This document shows, in pieces, positions 16,186 to 25,717 of a stretch of DNA of 38,322 nt; the stretch's first letter is position 1, and each line of letters opens with the position of its first letter. The stretch covers positions 1-38,322 of the forward strand of contig NZ_JAGPOT010000069.1 in the NCBI RefSeq assembly GCF_018224015.1. The letters are read 5' to 3'. The DNA comes from Pseudarthrobacter albicanus. GTDB taxonomy: Bacteria > Actinomycetota > Actinomycetes > Actinomycetales > Micrococcaceae. Both the position numbers and the translations under genes were made by a program. The notes under the pieces are model-generated. The model was not told the origin of the DNA. It saw nothing but the letters and a program-made list of their open reading frames with translations, and did not search any database.

Positions 16186-17463
16186 ACGCGACCTTCCGGG
16201 CCCTGGGATCCGGAACTACCGGCTGTGGGTTGGCGGGGCCCTCGTGTCCAACATCGGCACCTGGATGCAGCGGGTGGCGCAGGACTGGCTGGTGCTGACG
16301 GTCCTCACGGACCATTCCGGCACCGCCGTCGGCATCACCACAGGCCTGCAGTTCCTGCCCATCCTCTTCCTGGGCCCCTACGCGGGGGTGCTCGCGGACC
16401 GGCACCGCAAGCGGGTGATCCTGCTGTGGACCCAGACGGCCATGGGCCTGTACGCACTGTTGCTGGGGCTGCTGGTACTGGCCGGCACGGCGCAACTGTG
16501 GCAGGTCTACGCACCGCCCTTGCCCTGGGCGTGGCCAGCGCCTTCGACGCGCCGGCCCGGCAGGCCTTTGTCTCCGAAGTGGTCGGACCGGACGACGTGT
16601 CCAACGCCGTCGCACTCAACGCCGCCTCCTTCAACATGGCCAGGCTCGCCGGACCGGCTATCGCGGGCCTGCTGATCGCCTGGATCGGTACCGGGCCGGT
16701 GTTCCTGCTTAACGCCGCCAGCTTCGCCGCCGTCATCATGTCCTTGTGGCGGATGCGCACCTCCGAGCTGTTCCCGACGGTGCCGGCACTCCGCGGCAAG
16801 GGCCAGATCACCCAGGGCTTCAGGTACGTACGCGGGCGCCCTGACCTGGTGCTGATCTTCGTCCTGGCGGGGCTGGTGGGAACGTTCGGCATGAACTTCC
16901 AGGTCACCAACGCGCTGATGGCCACCGCCGTGTTCGGCAAGGGCCCGCAGGAGTACGGGCTCCTGGGTTCGATCATGGCGGTCGGGACACTGTCCGCGAC
17001 CCTGCTCGCCGCCCGCCGGCGGGGACCGCTGCTGCGCTTGCTGCTGGGCGGTGCCATCGGGATGGGCTTCTTCACCCTCGTGGCCAGCGTGGCGCCCTCA
17101 TACTGGTTGTACGCGGCAGCCCTGATTCTGGTCGGCCTCACCTCGCTGACGTTCCTGACCAGCTGCAATACGAGCATCCAGCTCTCCGTGGAACCGCAGT
17201 TCCGCGGACGGGTACTGGCCCTGTACGTGGGCGTCCTGCAGGGCGGGACGGCCCTCGGGGCGCCCCTGGTCGGCTGGATCGGAACCGAGTTCGGGGCCCG
17301 CTGGTCGGTGGCTGCCGGCGGAATCGTGGTGCTGCTGGCCGGCCTGTGTGCCCTCGTTCTCGTCAGCCGGCGCAGCGGGCTGACCATCCGGGACCGGGCG
17401 CGGAGGATTTCCTTCAGAATCCCGTCCCGCAGCGGCCGCGGGGCAGCGGGGCCGCGCCCGTAA
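16182..17463 (+). pseudogene. MFS exporter (EntS/TCR type), two single-base frameshifts
   Basis: Three frames join into one major-facilitator protein of about 425 residues. Frame one begins MNATFRAL. It passes by a one-base loss near CTGGGATCC (about 16205) into NYRLWVGGALVSNIGTWMQR, followed by the MFS loop ADRHRKRVIL. A second one-base loss near TACGCACC (about 16512; a C restored there reads QVYATALALG) leads into ALGVASAFDAPARQAFVSE. It then stays open through about eight further membrane helices to TAA at 17461-17463. This is the MFS_3 family, often drug or siderophore exporters. Because everything else is intact, sequence errors in short G or C runs are a real alternative to loss of function. 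It is coupled to the marR gene. Confidence 0.82.
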
Positions 17464-17570
17464 TCCGGCGTGCCAGCACTCCGTCCGCGGCGCCACGGGT
17501 GGATCAGGCCGTGAGGGTGGCGAGGGATTCCCTGGCGGCGGCGGTGACGGCTTCGGCGGTGATGCCGAAA

Positions 17571-17701
17571 CGCCGAGTCCCCCCGGGGCAACGAAGCTCT
17601 CCGGCAGCAGCGGCGACTGGCGCGTCCGCACCGGCGAGTACCGGATCATCTACGAGATCCGGGACGCACAGCTAATTGTCCTGGTTGTACTGGTCCACTA
17701 G
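17571..17701 (+). pseudogene. RelE/ParE-type toxin, C-terminal fragment
   Basis: In one frame the sequence reads PSPPGATKLSGSSGDWRVRT then GEYRIIYEIRDAQLIVLVVL and VH, stop. RelE-family toxins end with exactly this pattern (PP...KL.G....WRVR.G.YRIIY.I......VLVV.V). The N-terminal half, the antitoxin gene and the final His-Arg-Arg-Glu segment are missing, so this is a remnant. On the other strand, 17503-17575 reads RRFGITAEAVTAAARESLAT then LTA, stop, which may be the tail of another lost gene. Confidence 0.6.
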
Positions 17702-17946
17702 ACAGCGAACGGAACGGGATGCACCTCGTCCGCAGGGTGACCTGCACGTTCGTGAATGCGCCGCACTGCGTCCGCGGAAGGCGCCTCGGACAGGCAGTAG
17801 ACCACACCGGCCTCAGGGTCAGCCCACGCACTCTTGAATTCGACGTTTTCCTCGCCCTGGATGGCCAGGTCGGCATCGTGGGCCGCTTTCAGATCTTCCT
17901 TCGTGAGGCCCTTCATGTTGTTGTGAACGTCCATAAACTGCGGCAT
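17698..17946 (-). CDS. DUF4242 (SCO4226-like nickel-binding) protein
   Basis: The 82-residue protein opens MPQFMDVHNNMKGLTKEDLK and continues with DLAIQGEENVEFKSAWADPE, CLSEAPSADAVRRIHERAGH and PADEVHPV. This is the DUF4242 family, whose Streptomyces member SCO4226 forms a small ferredoxin-like dimer that binds nickel. His8 and the C-terminal His residues are candidate ligands. An AGGGAGCG sits six bases before the ATG. A short GACC-centre palindrome (17969-17982) lies 23 bases upstream and may be an operator. The gene is convergent with the RelE remnant, overlapping it by four bases. Confidence 0.82.
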   Translation of the reverse strand: MPQFMDVHNNMKGLTKEDLKAAHDADLAIQGEENVEFKSAWADPEAGVVYCLSEAPSADAVRRIHERAGHPADEVHPVPFAV

Positions 17947-17968
17947 GACAACGCTCCCTAATAATGGT

Positions 17969-17982
17969 CGACCTGTTGGTCG
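17969..17982. promoter_or_regulatory. Candidate operator upstream of the DUF4242 gene
   Basis: CGACC and GGTCG form perfect five-base arms around TGTT. Palindromes of the form GACC-N4-GGTC are typical of TetR-type regulator sites in actinobacteria. No regulator gene is adjacent, so the binder is unknown. Confidence 0.3.
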
Positions 17983-18091
17983 GCCTGGGGTTGTGGGGGA
18001 TATAAGCCGACGCTAGACGCGTGCGCGGAAGCAGTCAAGAGCCGCGTTGAAGGCAGCCCCGGCGGCAGTCAGCGGCCTTGGCAGTTACGCC

Positions 18092-18337
18092 CTATCCGGC
18101 GCCCTCCCCGGGCGCTGCCCCCTCATCCAGGGTTGCCGGCTTGATCCAGGTCGCCACCACATTGACCCCGCCGTTCTCGTCCCGGTCCGTGACGATTTCA
18201 ATTGCGGAAGCCGACGCCCCCATACCCAACAGCTCGTCCCGGTAGGAGGCTGCGAGGGCCGTGAGGCTTTCCTCCGTCCACTCGCCGGGGCGCATTCTGG
18301 TCGAGATTTCAACAGGTTCGGGCTGGTATAGCGTCAC
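18092..18337 (-). CDS. Hypothetical small protein
   Basis: The product has 81 residues if started at the GTG at 18337, which has a near-perfect AAGGAGG six bases upstream; a longer ATG frame from 18379 would bury this ribosome site. It reads TLYQPEPVEISTRMRPGEWT, ESLTALAASYRDELLGMGAS and ATWIKPATLDEGAAPG. It looks like a compact alpha/beta domain with an acidic tail and no signal peptide. I recognise no family. Confidence 0.6.
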   Translation of the reverse strand: MTLYQPEPVEISTRMRPGEWTEESLTALAASYRDELLGMGASASAIEIVTDRDENGGVNVVATWIKPATLDEGAAPGEGAG

Positions 18338-18546
18338 GTGGTGCCTCCTTGGGGGACTGCCCGTGGCTGGTCCTGCCACTGCGGTCGTTGCGAATCGTCA
18401 CGGTTCCGGGATGTTTCCACGCTAGGACGCGCAGGCGCCCGCGGCAAGGAAGGGTTCAGGGCTGGCGGCGGCCATTGCCTGGCTGCAACAGCCGCCGCGG
18501 CATCACAGGCAGGGATGCCATGCCCCGGGATGGAGCTGGATAACGC

Positions 18547-19112
18547 ATGGGTATGAAGAACCTGGACCTGCTGCCCCGGCTGCAGGTGCTGCTGGAACTC
18601 CGCAATGTCTCCCGGGCGGGGAGCGTCTCCAGCTCAGCCAGCCGGCCGCGAGCGCCGCGATGGCCCGGCTGCGCCGGCATTTCGACGACGAACTTCTGGT
18701 CCGCACCGGCCGCGCCTACGAGCTCACCCCCTTCGCGCACGCCCTGGTGCCGCTCGTGGATGAGGCCATGCTCCACATCCAGCGGGCCACCCGGATCCGC
18801 TCAAGCTTTGATGCCTCGACGAGCGAGCGGGAATTCGTCATCGCGGCCTCGGACTACGCGGCCGCGCTGATCGTCGGCCGCTCCGCGGGATACTGCGGGA
18901 GGAGGCTCCTGGTGTCTCGGTGGACTTCATCCCGACCTCAGGGATGCGGGGCGAGCTTGCCGAGTACGCCAAGATGGACCTGCTCATCGGCCCTACCGGC
19001 TACCGGATGCCTCAACATCGGGGCTCGTGATTTCAAGATGGGCGAGATGGGCGAGGAACTTTTCCACGTTGATTCCTTCGGATGCTGGATCTTTAGGGAG
19101 GCTCGGTTGTGA
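18547..19112 (+). pseudogene. LysR-family regulator, frameshifted and truncated
   Basis: Frames join to a LysR regulator: DLLPRLQVLLELRNVSRAG, a loss of one G in a G-run near 18620, then an HTH that would read ERLQLSQPAASAAMARLRRH, then FDDELLVRTGRAYELTPFAH. A second shift near 18880-18890 leads to VSVDFIPTSGMRGELAEYAK and LLIGPTGYRMP. A third block, GEELFHVDSFGCWIF, ends at TGA 19110-19112. The second half of the ligand domain is absent; normal LysR proteins have about 300 residues and this covers at most 190. Multiple lesions plus truncation make this a true pseudogene rather than a sequence error. Confidence 0.8.
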
Positions 19113-19227
19113 GCCTCATCACCACCCCGACGCCTCTCAGGTATATCGGGAAGGGGGAGCCTTGGATATGAGCTATTCGTTCAACGGATACATGCTGCCG
19201 CATCCCCGGCCACGCCCGGTCCCCGCC

Positions 19228-19911
19228 CTACTCCCCGTGGACGGCGGTCTGCTTCTCTTCCGAGCGGTCCAGGTAGGCCAGCAGGAGCCGCCCGGCGCGG
19301 TCCAGTTCGCCGGCTTCGAGGGCGGCGCAGATCTCCTCGTTGTCGGCCAGGTAGCCGCGGTAGAAGTCCGCCTCCACTGTCGCCTTGTGGAAGAAGAGCC
19401 GCATCTCGGCCAGGACCTGGGACATGATGGTGTCCAGCCGCCGGCTTCCGGCCAGGGCCACGATGGCGCCGTGGAAATGCGCGTTGGCGCTGCCGAGCGC
19501 CTCGTCGTCGTCGGCGGCCGCCGCGGCCTTGCCTTCCTCCACCGCGGCCCGGACCGCGGCGACGCGCTCGGGGCCGCCGCCGCCGCGGATCGCGCTGACT
19601 TCGATCGCGCGGCGCACCGTGTAGACGTCGTGGATGTCCCCGGGCGCCAGGCTCGCGACGAACACCCCCCGGTTGGGATGCCGGACCACGAGGCGTTCGG
19701 CCGCGAGTTCGGCGAACGCTTCGCGGACCGTGTTGCGGGAGACGCCCAGCTCCTCCGCAATCGTCGATTCCGTCAGCCGGTTCCCCGGCAGCAGCCTCCC
19801 CTCGGCCAGTTGCAGGCGCAGTTCCGCGGCCACGCGGTCCGCCACGGACGGGACGGCCACGCGCAGCCGCGCTGCCGCCTGGCTGCGGGTTTGCGCTTCG
19901 GAAGTGGTCAT
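19228..19911 (-). CDS. GntR/FadR-family regulator, likely repressor of the pxp operon
   Basis: Started at ATG 19911 (MTTSEAQTRS) the protein has 227 residues. The GntR winged helix is typical: VADRVAAELRLQLAEGRLLP, then LTESTIAEELGVSRNTVREA with the recognition helix, then ERLVVRHPNRGVFVASL. The C-terminal FCD domain follows with an Asp-x4-Arg-type pattern (DIHDVYTVRRAIEV), NAHFHGAIVALAGSRRL and EICAALEAG, which in relatives binds a metal and a carboxylate ligand. It is divergent from pxpA, with 107 bases between the starts and a perfect 15-bp palindrome in between. I infer autoregulation and repression of the 5-oxoprolinase operon. Confidence 0.88.
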   Translation of the reverse strand: MTTSEAQTRSQAAARLRVAVPSVADRVAAELRLQLAEGRLLPGNRLTESTIAEELGVSRNTVREAFAELAAERLVVRHPNRGVFVASLAPGDIHDVYTVRRAIEVSAIRGGGGPERVAAVRAAVEEGKAAAAADDDEALGSANAHFHGAIVALAGSRRLDTIMSQVLAEMRLFFHKATVEADFYRGYLADNEEICAALEAGELDRAGRLLLAYLDRSEEKQTAVHGE

Positions 19912-19951
19912 AGTGCCGAATCTACACGATTGTTCCAAAGTTGAATCGTCG

Positions 19952-19966
19952 GATTGTTGAACAATC
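19952..19966. promoter_or_regulatory. GntR operator palindrome between the regulator and pxpA
   Basis: GATTGTT-G-AACAATC is a perfect palindrome with seven-base arms. A looser related element, CGATT...AATCG, lies at about 19927-19948, beside the regulator start. FadR-subfamily GntR proteins bind short AT-richer palindromes with a TTGT/ACAA core, which this has. Confidence 0.65.
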
Positions 19967-20018
19967 GTCGCAAGTGATGCATCCTTGTATCGGGGCTATC
20001 ATGAGACGAGGATCACAA

Positions 20019-20777
20019 ATGGCAACCATCGACCTTAACAGCGACGTCGGCGAGTCATACGGCCGCTGGACCCTGGGCGACGACACAGCGATGTTCCGCT
20101 CGGTTTCCAGCGCGAACGTGGCCTGCGGATTCCACGCCGGGGACCCGTCCGTGATCCGTGCGACATGCCGTGAAGCGGTTGCCGCCGGCGTCGTGATCGG
20201 CGCCCACGTCGGTTACCGCGACCTGGCCGGGTTCGGGCGCCGGTTCCTGGACATCGACCCCATCGAGCTGGCGGACGAGGTGGTCTACCAGATCGGCGCG
20301 CTGCAGGCGCTGGCCGCCGTGGAGGGCGGCACGGTCAGGTACGTCAAGCCGCACGGCGGCCTCTACAACGCCATCGTCACGCACACCGGCCAGGCGCAGG
20401 CCGTCGTCGACGCCGTGAAATCCGTGGATCCGGGCCTGCCCATCCTCGGGCTGCCGGGCTCGGAGGTGCTCCGCCTGGCCGAGGCGGCAGGGCTGCGCGC
20501 CGTGACCGAGGCTTTCGCGGACCGGGCCTACAACCCCGATGGCACCCTGGTTTCCCGCACGCTCCCCGGCGCCGTCCTGGCGGACCCAGCGCTCGTCACC
20601 GAGCATGTCCTCCGGATGGCCTCCGATTCCGCCGTCCGCACCGTTGACGGCTCCATCCTGAAGATCCGCGCCGAGAGCATCTGCGTCCACGGCGACTCCC
20701 CGGGAGCCGTGACCATGGCGGCCGCGGTGCGGCAGGCGCTGTCCGACGCCGGCATCACCACCGCGGCGTTCGTCTAG
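20019..20777 (+). CDS. pxpA: 5-oxoprolinase subunit PxpA (LamB/YcsF family)
   Basis: PxpA works with PxpB and PxpC to open 5-oxoproline to glutamate using ATP. The 252-residue protein is a full LamB/YcsF member: [19 protein letters not shown] at the N-terminus, [50 protein letters not shown], and [11 protein letters not shown] near the end. These Asp, His and Lys residues line the active cavity in the family. The ATG at 20019 has a GAGGA seven bases upstream. An upstream extension would cross the operator and is rejected. It is the first gene of the operon. Confidence 0.93.
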   Translation: MATIDLNSDVGESYGRWTLGDDTAMFRSVSSANVACGFHAGDPSVIRATCREAVAAGVVIGAHVGYRDLAGFGRRFLDIDPIELADEVVYQIGALQALAAVEGGTVRYVKPHGGLYNAIVTHTGQAQAVVDAVKSVDPGLPILGLPGSEVLRLAEAAGLRAVTEAFADRAYNPDGTLVSRTLPGAVLADPALVTEHVLRMASDSAVRTVDGSILKIRAESICVHGDSPGAVTMAAAVRQALSDAGITTAAFV

Positions 20778-20858
20778 GCCGCACGCAGCACCCGGCACCC
20801 CGATGCGCTCCACCCACCCAGCAGCACAGGCAGCACCCGCACCCCTGGAGGAACAGTC

Positions 20859-22196
20859 ATGACCGCACCACACCAGGCCTCACCGGCCGGCGCCACGAGG
20901 AAGCTGCCGCCCGGCGCCCTGAAGGCCTACATCGCCAGCCTCACCGGCACATCTCTGGAGTACTACGACTTCGCGATCTACTCGGTGGCCTCGGCCCTGG
21001 TCTTCCCCAAGATCTTCTTCCCGAACAACGACGAGTTCGTGGGCCTCCTGCTTTCCTTCTCCACCTTCGCCGTCGGATACCTGGCCCGCCCCATCGGCGG
21101 CATCGTCTTCGGCCGCCTCGGTGACAGGATCGGCCGCAAGAACGTCCTCGTGATCACGCTGCTGCTGATCGGTGCCGCCACCGTGCTGATCGGCGCCCTC
21201 CCCGACTACTCGGTGATCGGCGTAGCAGCCCCCACCATCCTGGTGCTCCTGCGCCTGGCCCAGGGAATCGGCGTCGGCGGCGAATGGGGCGGCGCTGTCC
21301 TGCTCTCGAGCGAATTCGGCACCGCCAGCAAGCGCGGATTCTGGTCCTCCGCAGCCCAGATCGGGCCGCCCGCCGGCAACCTGATGGCCAACGGCGTCCT
21401 GGCGGTGCTCGCCGCCACCCTCAGCAACGCGGACTTCCTCGCCTGGGGCTGGCGGGTGGCCTTCCTGGCCTCCGCCGTGCTGGTGGTCTTCGGGCTCCTG
21501 ATCCGGCTCAAGCTGGAGGAAACCCCGGTCTTCAAGGCCATCAAGGCCCACGGCGAACAGCCCAAGGCCCCCATCAAGGAGGTCTTCACCAAGGAGCCCC
21601 GCGCCCTCGTGTCCGCCGCGCTGTCCCGGATCTGCCCCGACGTCCTCTACTCCCTGTTCACCGTTTTCGTGGCCGTCTACGCCACCAGGGAACTGGGCAT
21701 GACCACCGGAAACGTGCTCGGCGCCATCCTCATCGGCTCGGCGTTCCAGCTGGCGTTGATCCCTGCCGCCGGCGCCCTCACGGACCGCTTCAACCGGCGT
21801 CTCGTCTACGGCATCGCCGCCGCCGGCACCGCAGTCTACATCCCGCTGTTCTTCCTGATGGTCCAGGGCAGGTCCGTCCTGCTGCTGACCGTCGGTGTCG
21901 TGATCGGCCTGGCCTTCCACGCCTTCATGTACGGACCGCAGGCGGCCTACATCACCGAGCAGTTCCCGGCCCGGCTGCGCTACGCCGGCAGCTCACTGGC
22001 CTATACGCTAGCCGGCGTCGTCGGCGGCGCCATCGCACCGCTGGTCTTCACGGCCCTCTACGCCGCCACCGGCAACTGGTACGTGATCGCGGCGTACCTG
22101 CTGGCAAGCTCCGTGGTGACCATCGTCGGCCTGGCCATCGGCCGGGATCCGCACACGGATGAGGAAGAGCGGCTCCTGCAGGACGCCCGCGCCTGA
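20859..22196 (+). CDS. MFS transporter, metabolite:H+ symporter (MHS) type
   Basis: The 445-residue protein has 12 predicted membrane helices and MHS-family signatures: SLEYYDFAIYSVASALVF in helix 1, GRLGDRIGRKNVL as the MFS loop between helices 2 and 3, and RLAQGIGVGGEWGGAVLLSS, a hallmark of the MHS group (proline/betaine, citrate, shikimate porters). A GGAGG precedes the ATG. It sits between pxpA and pxpBC, so the most economical reading is uptake of 5-oxoproline or a related carboxylate or lactam. The substrate is inferred from context, not from sequence. Confidence 0.88.
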   Translation: MTAPHQASPAGATRKLPPGALKAYIASLTGTSLEYYDFAIYSVASALVFPKIFFPNNDEFVGLLLSFSTFAVGYLARPIGGIVFGRLGDRIGRKNVLVITLLLIGAATVLIGALPDYSVIGVAAPTILVLLRLAQGIGVGGEWGGAVLLSSEFGTASKRGFWSSAAQIGPPAGNLMANGVLAVLAATLSNADFLAWGWRVAFLASAVLVVFGLLIRLKLEETPVFKAIKAHGEQPKAPIKEVFTKEPRALVSAALSRICPDVLYSLFTVFVAVYATRELGMTTGNVLGAILIGSAFQLALIPAAGALTDRFNRRLVYGIAAAGTAVYIPLFFLMVQGRSVLLLTVGVVIGLAFHAFMYGPQAAYITEQFPARLRYAGSSLAYTLAGVVGGAIAPLVFTALYAATGNWYVIAAYLLASSVVTIVGLAIGRDPHTDEEERLLQDARA

Positions 22197-22260
22197 ACGG
22201 CGCTGACCCTGAGCGGCGCGGACGCTATTCGTGAGACACCGGCAATGATGGAAGCGGCTG

Positions 22261-23919
22261 ATGATTGAGGCAGCGGGGGAAACCCCGGCATTACAGAAGG
22301 TCCGCTCCGTGCGGGCCGTGGGAACCTGCGCGGTGCTCGCCGAGCTTTCCGGGACGCAGGACGTGCTCGCCCTGCAGGCACTGCTCCTCGAAAAGCCGCT
22401 GCCGGGCCAGACGGACGTGCTGGCCGCGGCCGAGACCGTCCTGGTCAGGGCCGACTCACCCGCCTCGGCCCGGCGCATCGCTGCGCTCCTGCCCCGGCTC
22501 CAGCTCACCGCGCGGGCCCGCACCGAGGGTGAACTGGTGGTCATAGAAACCGTGTACGACGGCGAGGACCTCGCCGAAGTGGGGCAGCTTACCGGTCTCG
22601 GGACCGACGGCGTGATCGCAGCCCATTCCGGCCAGCTCTGGACCATGGCCTTCGCCGGCTTCGCCCCGGGGTTTGGCTACCTGGTGGGGGAGAACCAGTC
22701 GCTGGAAGTCCCCCGGCGCAGCTCGCCCCGCACCGCCGTCCCGGCGGGCTCGGTGGCGCTGGCCGGCCACTACTCGGCCGTGTATCCGCGCAGCTCACCC
22801 GGCGGCTGGCAGCTGATCGGCCGCACCGGCGCGAAGATGTGGGACCTGGACCGGGAGCAGCCGGCCCTCGTCACCCCCGGCCACCGCGTCCGGTTCCGCG
22901 CGGTCCGGAACGCGGTGACACTGGCCGCGGAGCCCGCCACAGTTTCCCCGGAAGCTCAGCAGGCCGCGTCCGGCCTCCGGGTCCTGTCACCGGGAGTGCA
23001 AAGCCTGATCCAGGACCTCGGCCGGCACGGCCACTCCGGCCTGGGCGTTTCCGCCGCCGGGGCACTGGACCGCGCCTCGCTGCGCCGGGCCAACCGCCTC
23101 GTGGGCAATGCGCCCGGCGCGGCGGCGGTCGAAACCGTCGCCGGCGGCCTCCGGGTCCAGGCCGTCGGGGACCAGGTCCTCGCCGTCGCCGGGGCGCCGT
23201 CGCACCTGGGCATCGAGTCGCCGTCGGACCCTGAGCCAGGGGAGTCAGGGGAGTCCGGGGAAGCCGGACAGCGCCGGACGGCGCCCATGGCCACACCGTT
23301 CGCCCTGCTCGACGGCGAAATCCTCAGCATCGGCGCGCCGGAGAGCGGGTTCCGCAGCTACGTCGCGGTCCGGGGCGGCGTGGATGCCGCCCCGGTGCTG
23401 GGCAGCCGCTCCACGGACACCATGTCCGGAATCGGCCCGGCGCCGCTGGCCGGCGGCGGGGTCCTCGCCGCCGGCCCGGACACGGAATCCGGCGTCGTGG
23501 GGGATCCGGAACTGCAGCCGGACTTCCCGGGCACCGGCGTGAGCGTGCTCGACGTCGTCCCCGGCCCGCGTGCCGACTGGTTCGACCAGGCGGCCCTGGA
23601 CTCCTTCTGCGGCCAGGACTGGGAAGTGACACCGCAGTCCAACCGCGTGGGCATGCGCCTGCAGGGAACCCCGCTGCAGCGCAGCCGCACCGGCGAACTT
23701 CCCAGCGAAGGGACGGTTGCCGGGGCCCTCCAGATTCCCCCGGAAGGCCTGCCCGTACTCTTCCTGGCCGACCACCCGATCACCGGGGGCTACCCGGTGA
23801 TCGGCGTCGTGGTCGACTCCCAGCTGGACCGTGCCGCCCAGATCCCGATCGGCGCCAGGATCCGCTTCCGCTGGGCCGCCGCCGGACCCACCACTTCCGA
23901 ACGAAAAGCGAGTAACTGA
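22261..23919 (+). CDS. pxpBC: Fused 5-oxoprolinase subunits PxpB-PxpC (KipI-KipA fusion)
   Basis: The 552-residue protein joins two subunits that are separate in Escherichia coli and Bacillus. Residues about 1-215 are the PxpB/KipI (AHS1) domain, with [33 protein letters not shown] and [15 protein letters not shown]. Residues about 235-552 are the PxpC/KipA (AHS2) domain, with [50 protein letters not shown] and [13 protein letters not shown]. An acidic Gly/Glu/Ser-rich insert lies around residues 320-340. The ATG at 22261 has GGAAGCGG upstream. The stop overlaps the next start by one base. Together with PxpA this forms a complete ATP-dependent 5-oxoprolinase or allophanate-hydrolase-like lactamase. 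Confidence 0.9.
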   Translation: MIEAAGETPALQKVRSVRAVGTCAVLAELSGTQDVLALQALLLEKPLPGQTDVLAAAETVLVRADSPASARRIAALLPRLQLTARARTEGELVVIETVYDGEDLAEVGQLTGLGTDGVIAAHSGQLWTMAFAGFAPGFGYLVGENQSLEVPRRSSPRTAVPAGSVALAGHYSAVYPRSSPGGWQLIGRTGAKMWDLDREQPALVTPGHRVRFRAVRNAVTLAAEPATVSPEAQQAASGLRVLSPGVQSLIQDLGRHGHSGLGVSAAGALDRASLRRANRLVGNAPGAAAVETVAGGLRVQAVGDQVLAVAGAPSHLGIESPSDPEPGESGESGEAGQRRTAPMATPFALLDGEILSIGAPESGFRSYVAVRGGVDAAPVLGSRSTDTMSGIGPAPLAGGGVLAAGPDTESGVVGDPELQPDFPGTGVSVLDVVPGPRADWFDQAALDSFCGQDWEVTPQSNRVGMRLQGTPLQRSRTGELPSEGTVAGALQIPPEGLPVLFLADHPITGGYPVIGVVVDSQLDRAAQIPIGARIRFRWAAAGPTTSERKASN

Positions 23920-25694
23920 TGCGCAAGGTCCTGATCGCCAACCGTGGGGAAATCGCGGTCCGGATAGCCCGGGCCTGCGACGACGCGCAACTGGCCTCCG
24001 TCGCCGTGTACGCGGACATCGACGCCGACGCACTGCACGCCTCCGCCGCGGACGAGGCCTTCGCCCTGGGCGGCAACGCCCCGGCGGACACCTACCTGAA
24101 CATCCCCAAGCTGCTGGCCGTGGCCGCCGAATCCGGGGCCGACGCCGTCCACCCCGGCTACGGCTTCCTCTCCGAAAACGCCGACTTCGCCCAGGCCGTC
24201 CTCGACGCCGGACTGACCTGGATCGGCCCCGCCCCGGACGCCATCCGGCTCCTCGGCAACAAGATCACCGCCCGCGAGGCCGCCGTCCGGGCCGGTGCGC
24301 CGCTCGTGGCCGGGAGCGACGGCCCGGTGCATTCCGCCGCCGAGGCCCGCGCCTTCGCCGAGCAGCACGGCCTGCCGATCGCCATCAAGGCGGCCTTCGG
24401 CGGCGGCGGCCGCGGCATGAAGGTGGTCCGCGCCCTGGACGAGGTCGAGGAAGCCTTCGACTCCGCCGTCCGCGAGGCCGTTGCCGCCTTCGGCCGCGGC
24501 GACTGCTTCGTGGAGCGCTACCTGGACCGTCCGCGCCACGTCGAGGCGCAGGTGCTGGCGGACGCGCACGGCAACGTCGTCGTCGTCGGAACCCGCGACT
24601 GCTCCCTGCAGCGCCGGCACCAGAAGCTCGTGGAGGAGGCCCCCGCGCCGTTCCTCAGCGAGGAGCAGACGCAGCAGATCTACGACGCCGCGAAGGCGGT
24701 CTGCCGGGAGGCCGGCTACACGGGCGCCGGAACGGTGGAATTCCTCGTGGCGGCCGACGGCACCGTCGCGTTCCTGGAGGTCAACACACGGCTGCAGGTG
24801 GAGCACCCGATCACCGAGGAGACCACCGGGATCGACCTCGTGCAGGAGCAGTTCCGGATCGCCGCCGGCGAGCCGCTTCGCGTCCGCGAGGACCCGGCAC
24901 CCCGCGGGCACGCCTTCGAATTCCGGCTCAACGCCGAGGACGTGGGCCGCGGCTTCCTGCCGTCGCCCGGCACGATCGGGGAGTTCGCCGGCCCCACCGG
25001 GCCCGGCATCCGGCTCGACACCGGGGTCCGCTCCGGATCTTTCGTCCCGCCGCAGTTCGATTCCCTGCTGGCAAAGCTGATCGTCACGGGCGCGGACCGC
25101 CAGCAGGCGCTGCGCCGGGCACGCCGGGCACTGGCGGAGATCAGCATCACCGGGGTGGCCACCGTGCTGCCGTTCCACCGGGCCGTGCTCGAATCCCCGG
25201 ACTTCACCTCCGAGACGCACCTGGGCATCCACACCCGCTGGATCGAGACCGACTTCGCGGACCTCATCCCTGCCGACCCGGACTTCAGCACCACCAGTCC
25301 CGACGGCGAACGCCGCACCATCACGGTCGACGTCGACGGGCGCCGGCTCGCCGTCGGACTCCCCGCGGAGCTGCTGGACGGCTGGGCGCTTTCTGCCCGG
25401 ACGCTGTCCGGCGGGGCGCTGCCGGCCGGGGTTTCGCTTGATCCAGCGTCCGACGGCGGTGCGGCAGCCGGTACCGCCGACCCCGCCGAACTCCGCGCCG
25501 ACATGGCCGGGACCGTGGTGAAGTGGCTCGTCGAGCCCGGCGCCGAGGTCGCGGCGGGGGACCCCGTGGTGGTCCTCGAGGCGATGAAGATGGAAACCCA
25601 GGTGTCCGCCCACCGCGCCGGAACCGTGACCGGCGTCCGCGCGGAAGCCGGCGGCGTGGTGGCCGCGGGCGCGGTGCTGGCGCTGATCGGGTAG
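23919..25694 (+). CDS. Biotin carboxylase-BCCP fusion (acyl-CoA carboxylase alpha-type subunit)
   Basis: The 591-residue protein starts [18 protein letters not shown], the standard biotin carboxylase opening. [14 protein letters not shown] follows, then the ATP-grasp glycine loop [11 protein letters not shown] (about residues 160-170), [16 protein letters not shown] with the catalytic acid, and a short C-terminal biotinyl domain with EAMKMET (biotin Lys at about 557). It is coupled to pxpBC by TGATG. No carboxyltransferase gene is in the window. Carboxylase genes of this type recur beside pxpABC in other bacteria, so it may serve the same substrate, perhaps carboxylating the lactam before hydrolysis as in some lactamase systems. 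That is inference; it could instead work with a distant carboxyltransferase. Confidence 0.92.
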   Translation: MRKVLIANRGEIAVRIARACDDAQLASVAVYADIDADALHASAADEAFALGGNAPADTYLNIPKLLAVAAESGADAVHPGYGFLSENADFAQAVLDAGLTWIGPAPDAIRLLGNKITAREAAVRAGAPLVAGSDGPVHSAAEARAFAEQHGLPIAIKAAFGGGGRGMKVVRALDEVEEAFDSAVREAVAAFGRGDCFVERYLDRPRHVEAQVLADAHGNVVVVGTRDCSLQRRHQKLVEEAPAPFLSEEQTQQIYDAAKAVCREAGYTGAGTVEFLVAADGTVAFLEVNTRLQVEHPITEETTGIDLVQEQFRIAAGEPLRVREDPAPRGHAFEFRLNAEDVGRGFLPSPGTIGEFAGPTGPGIRLDTGVRSGSFVPPQFDSLLAKLIVTGADRQQALRRARRALAEISITGVATVLPFHRAVLESPDFTSETHLGIHTRWIETDFADLIPADPDFSTTSPDGERRTITVDVDGRRLAVGLPAELLDGWALSARTLSGGALPAGVSLDPASDGGAAAGTADPAELRADMAGTVVKWLVEPGAEVAAGDPVVVLEAMKMETQVSAHRAGTVTGVRAEAGGVVAAGAVLALIG

Positions 25695-25717
25695 CTGTTT
25701 CCGCCTCCACCCGAGCA

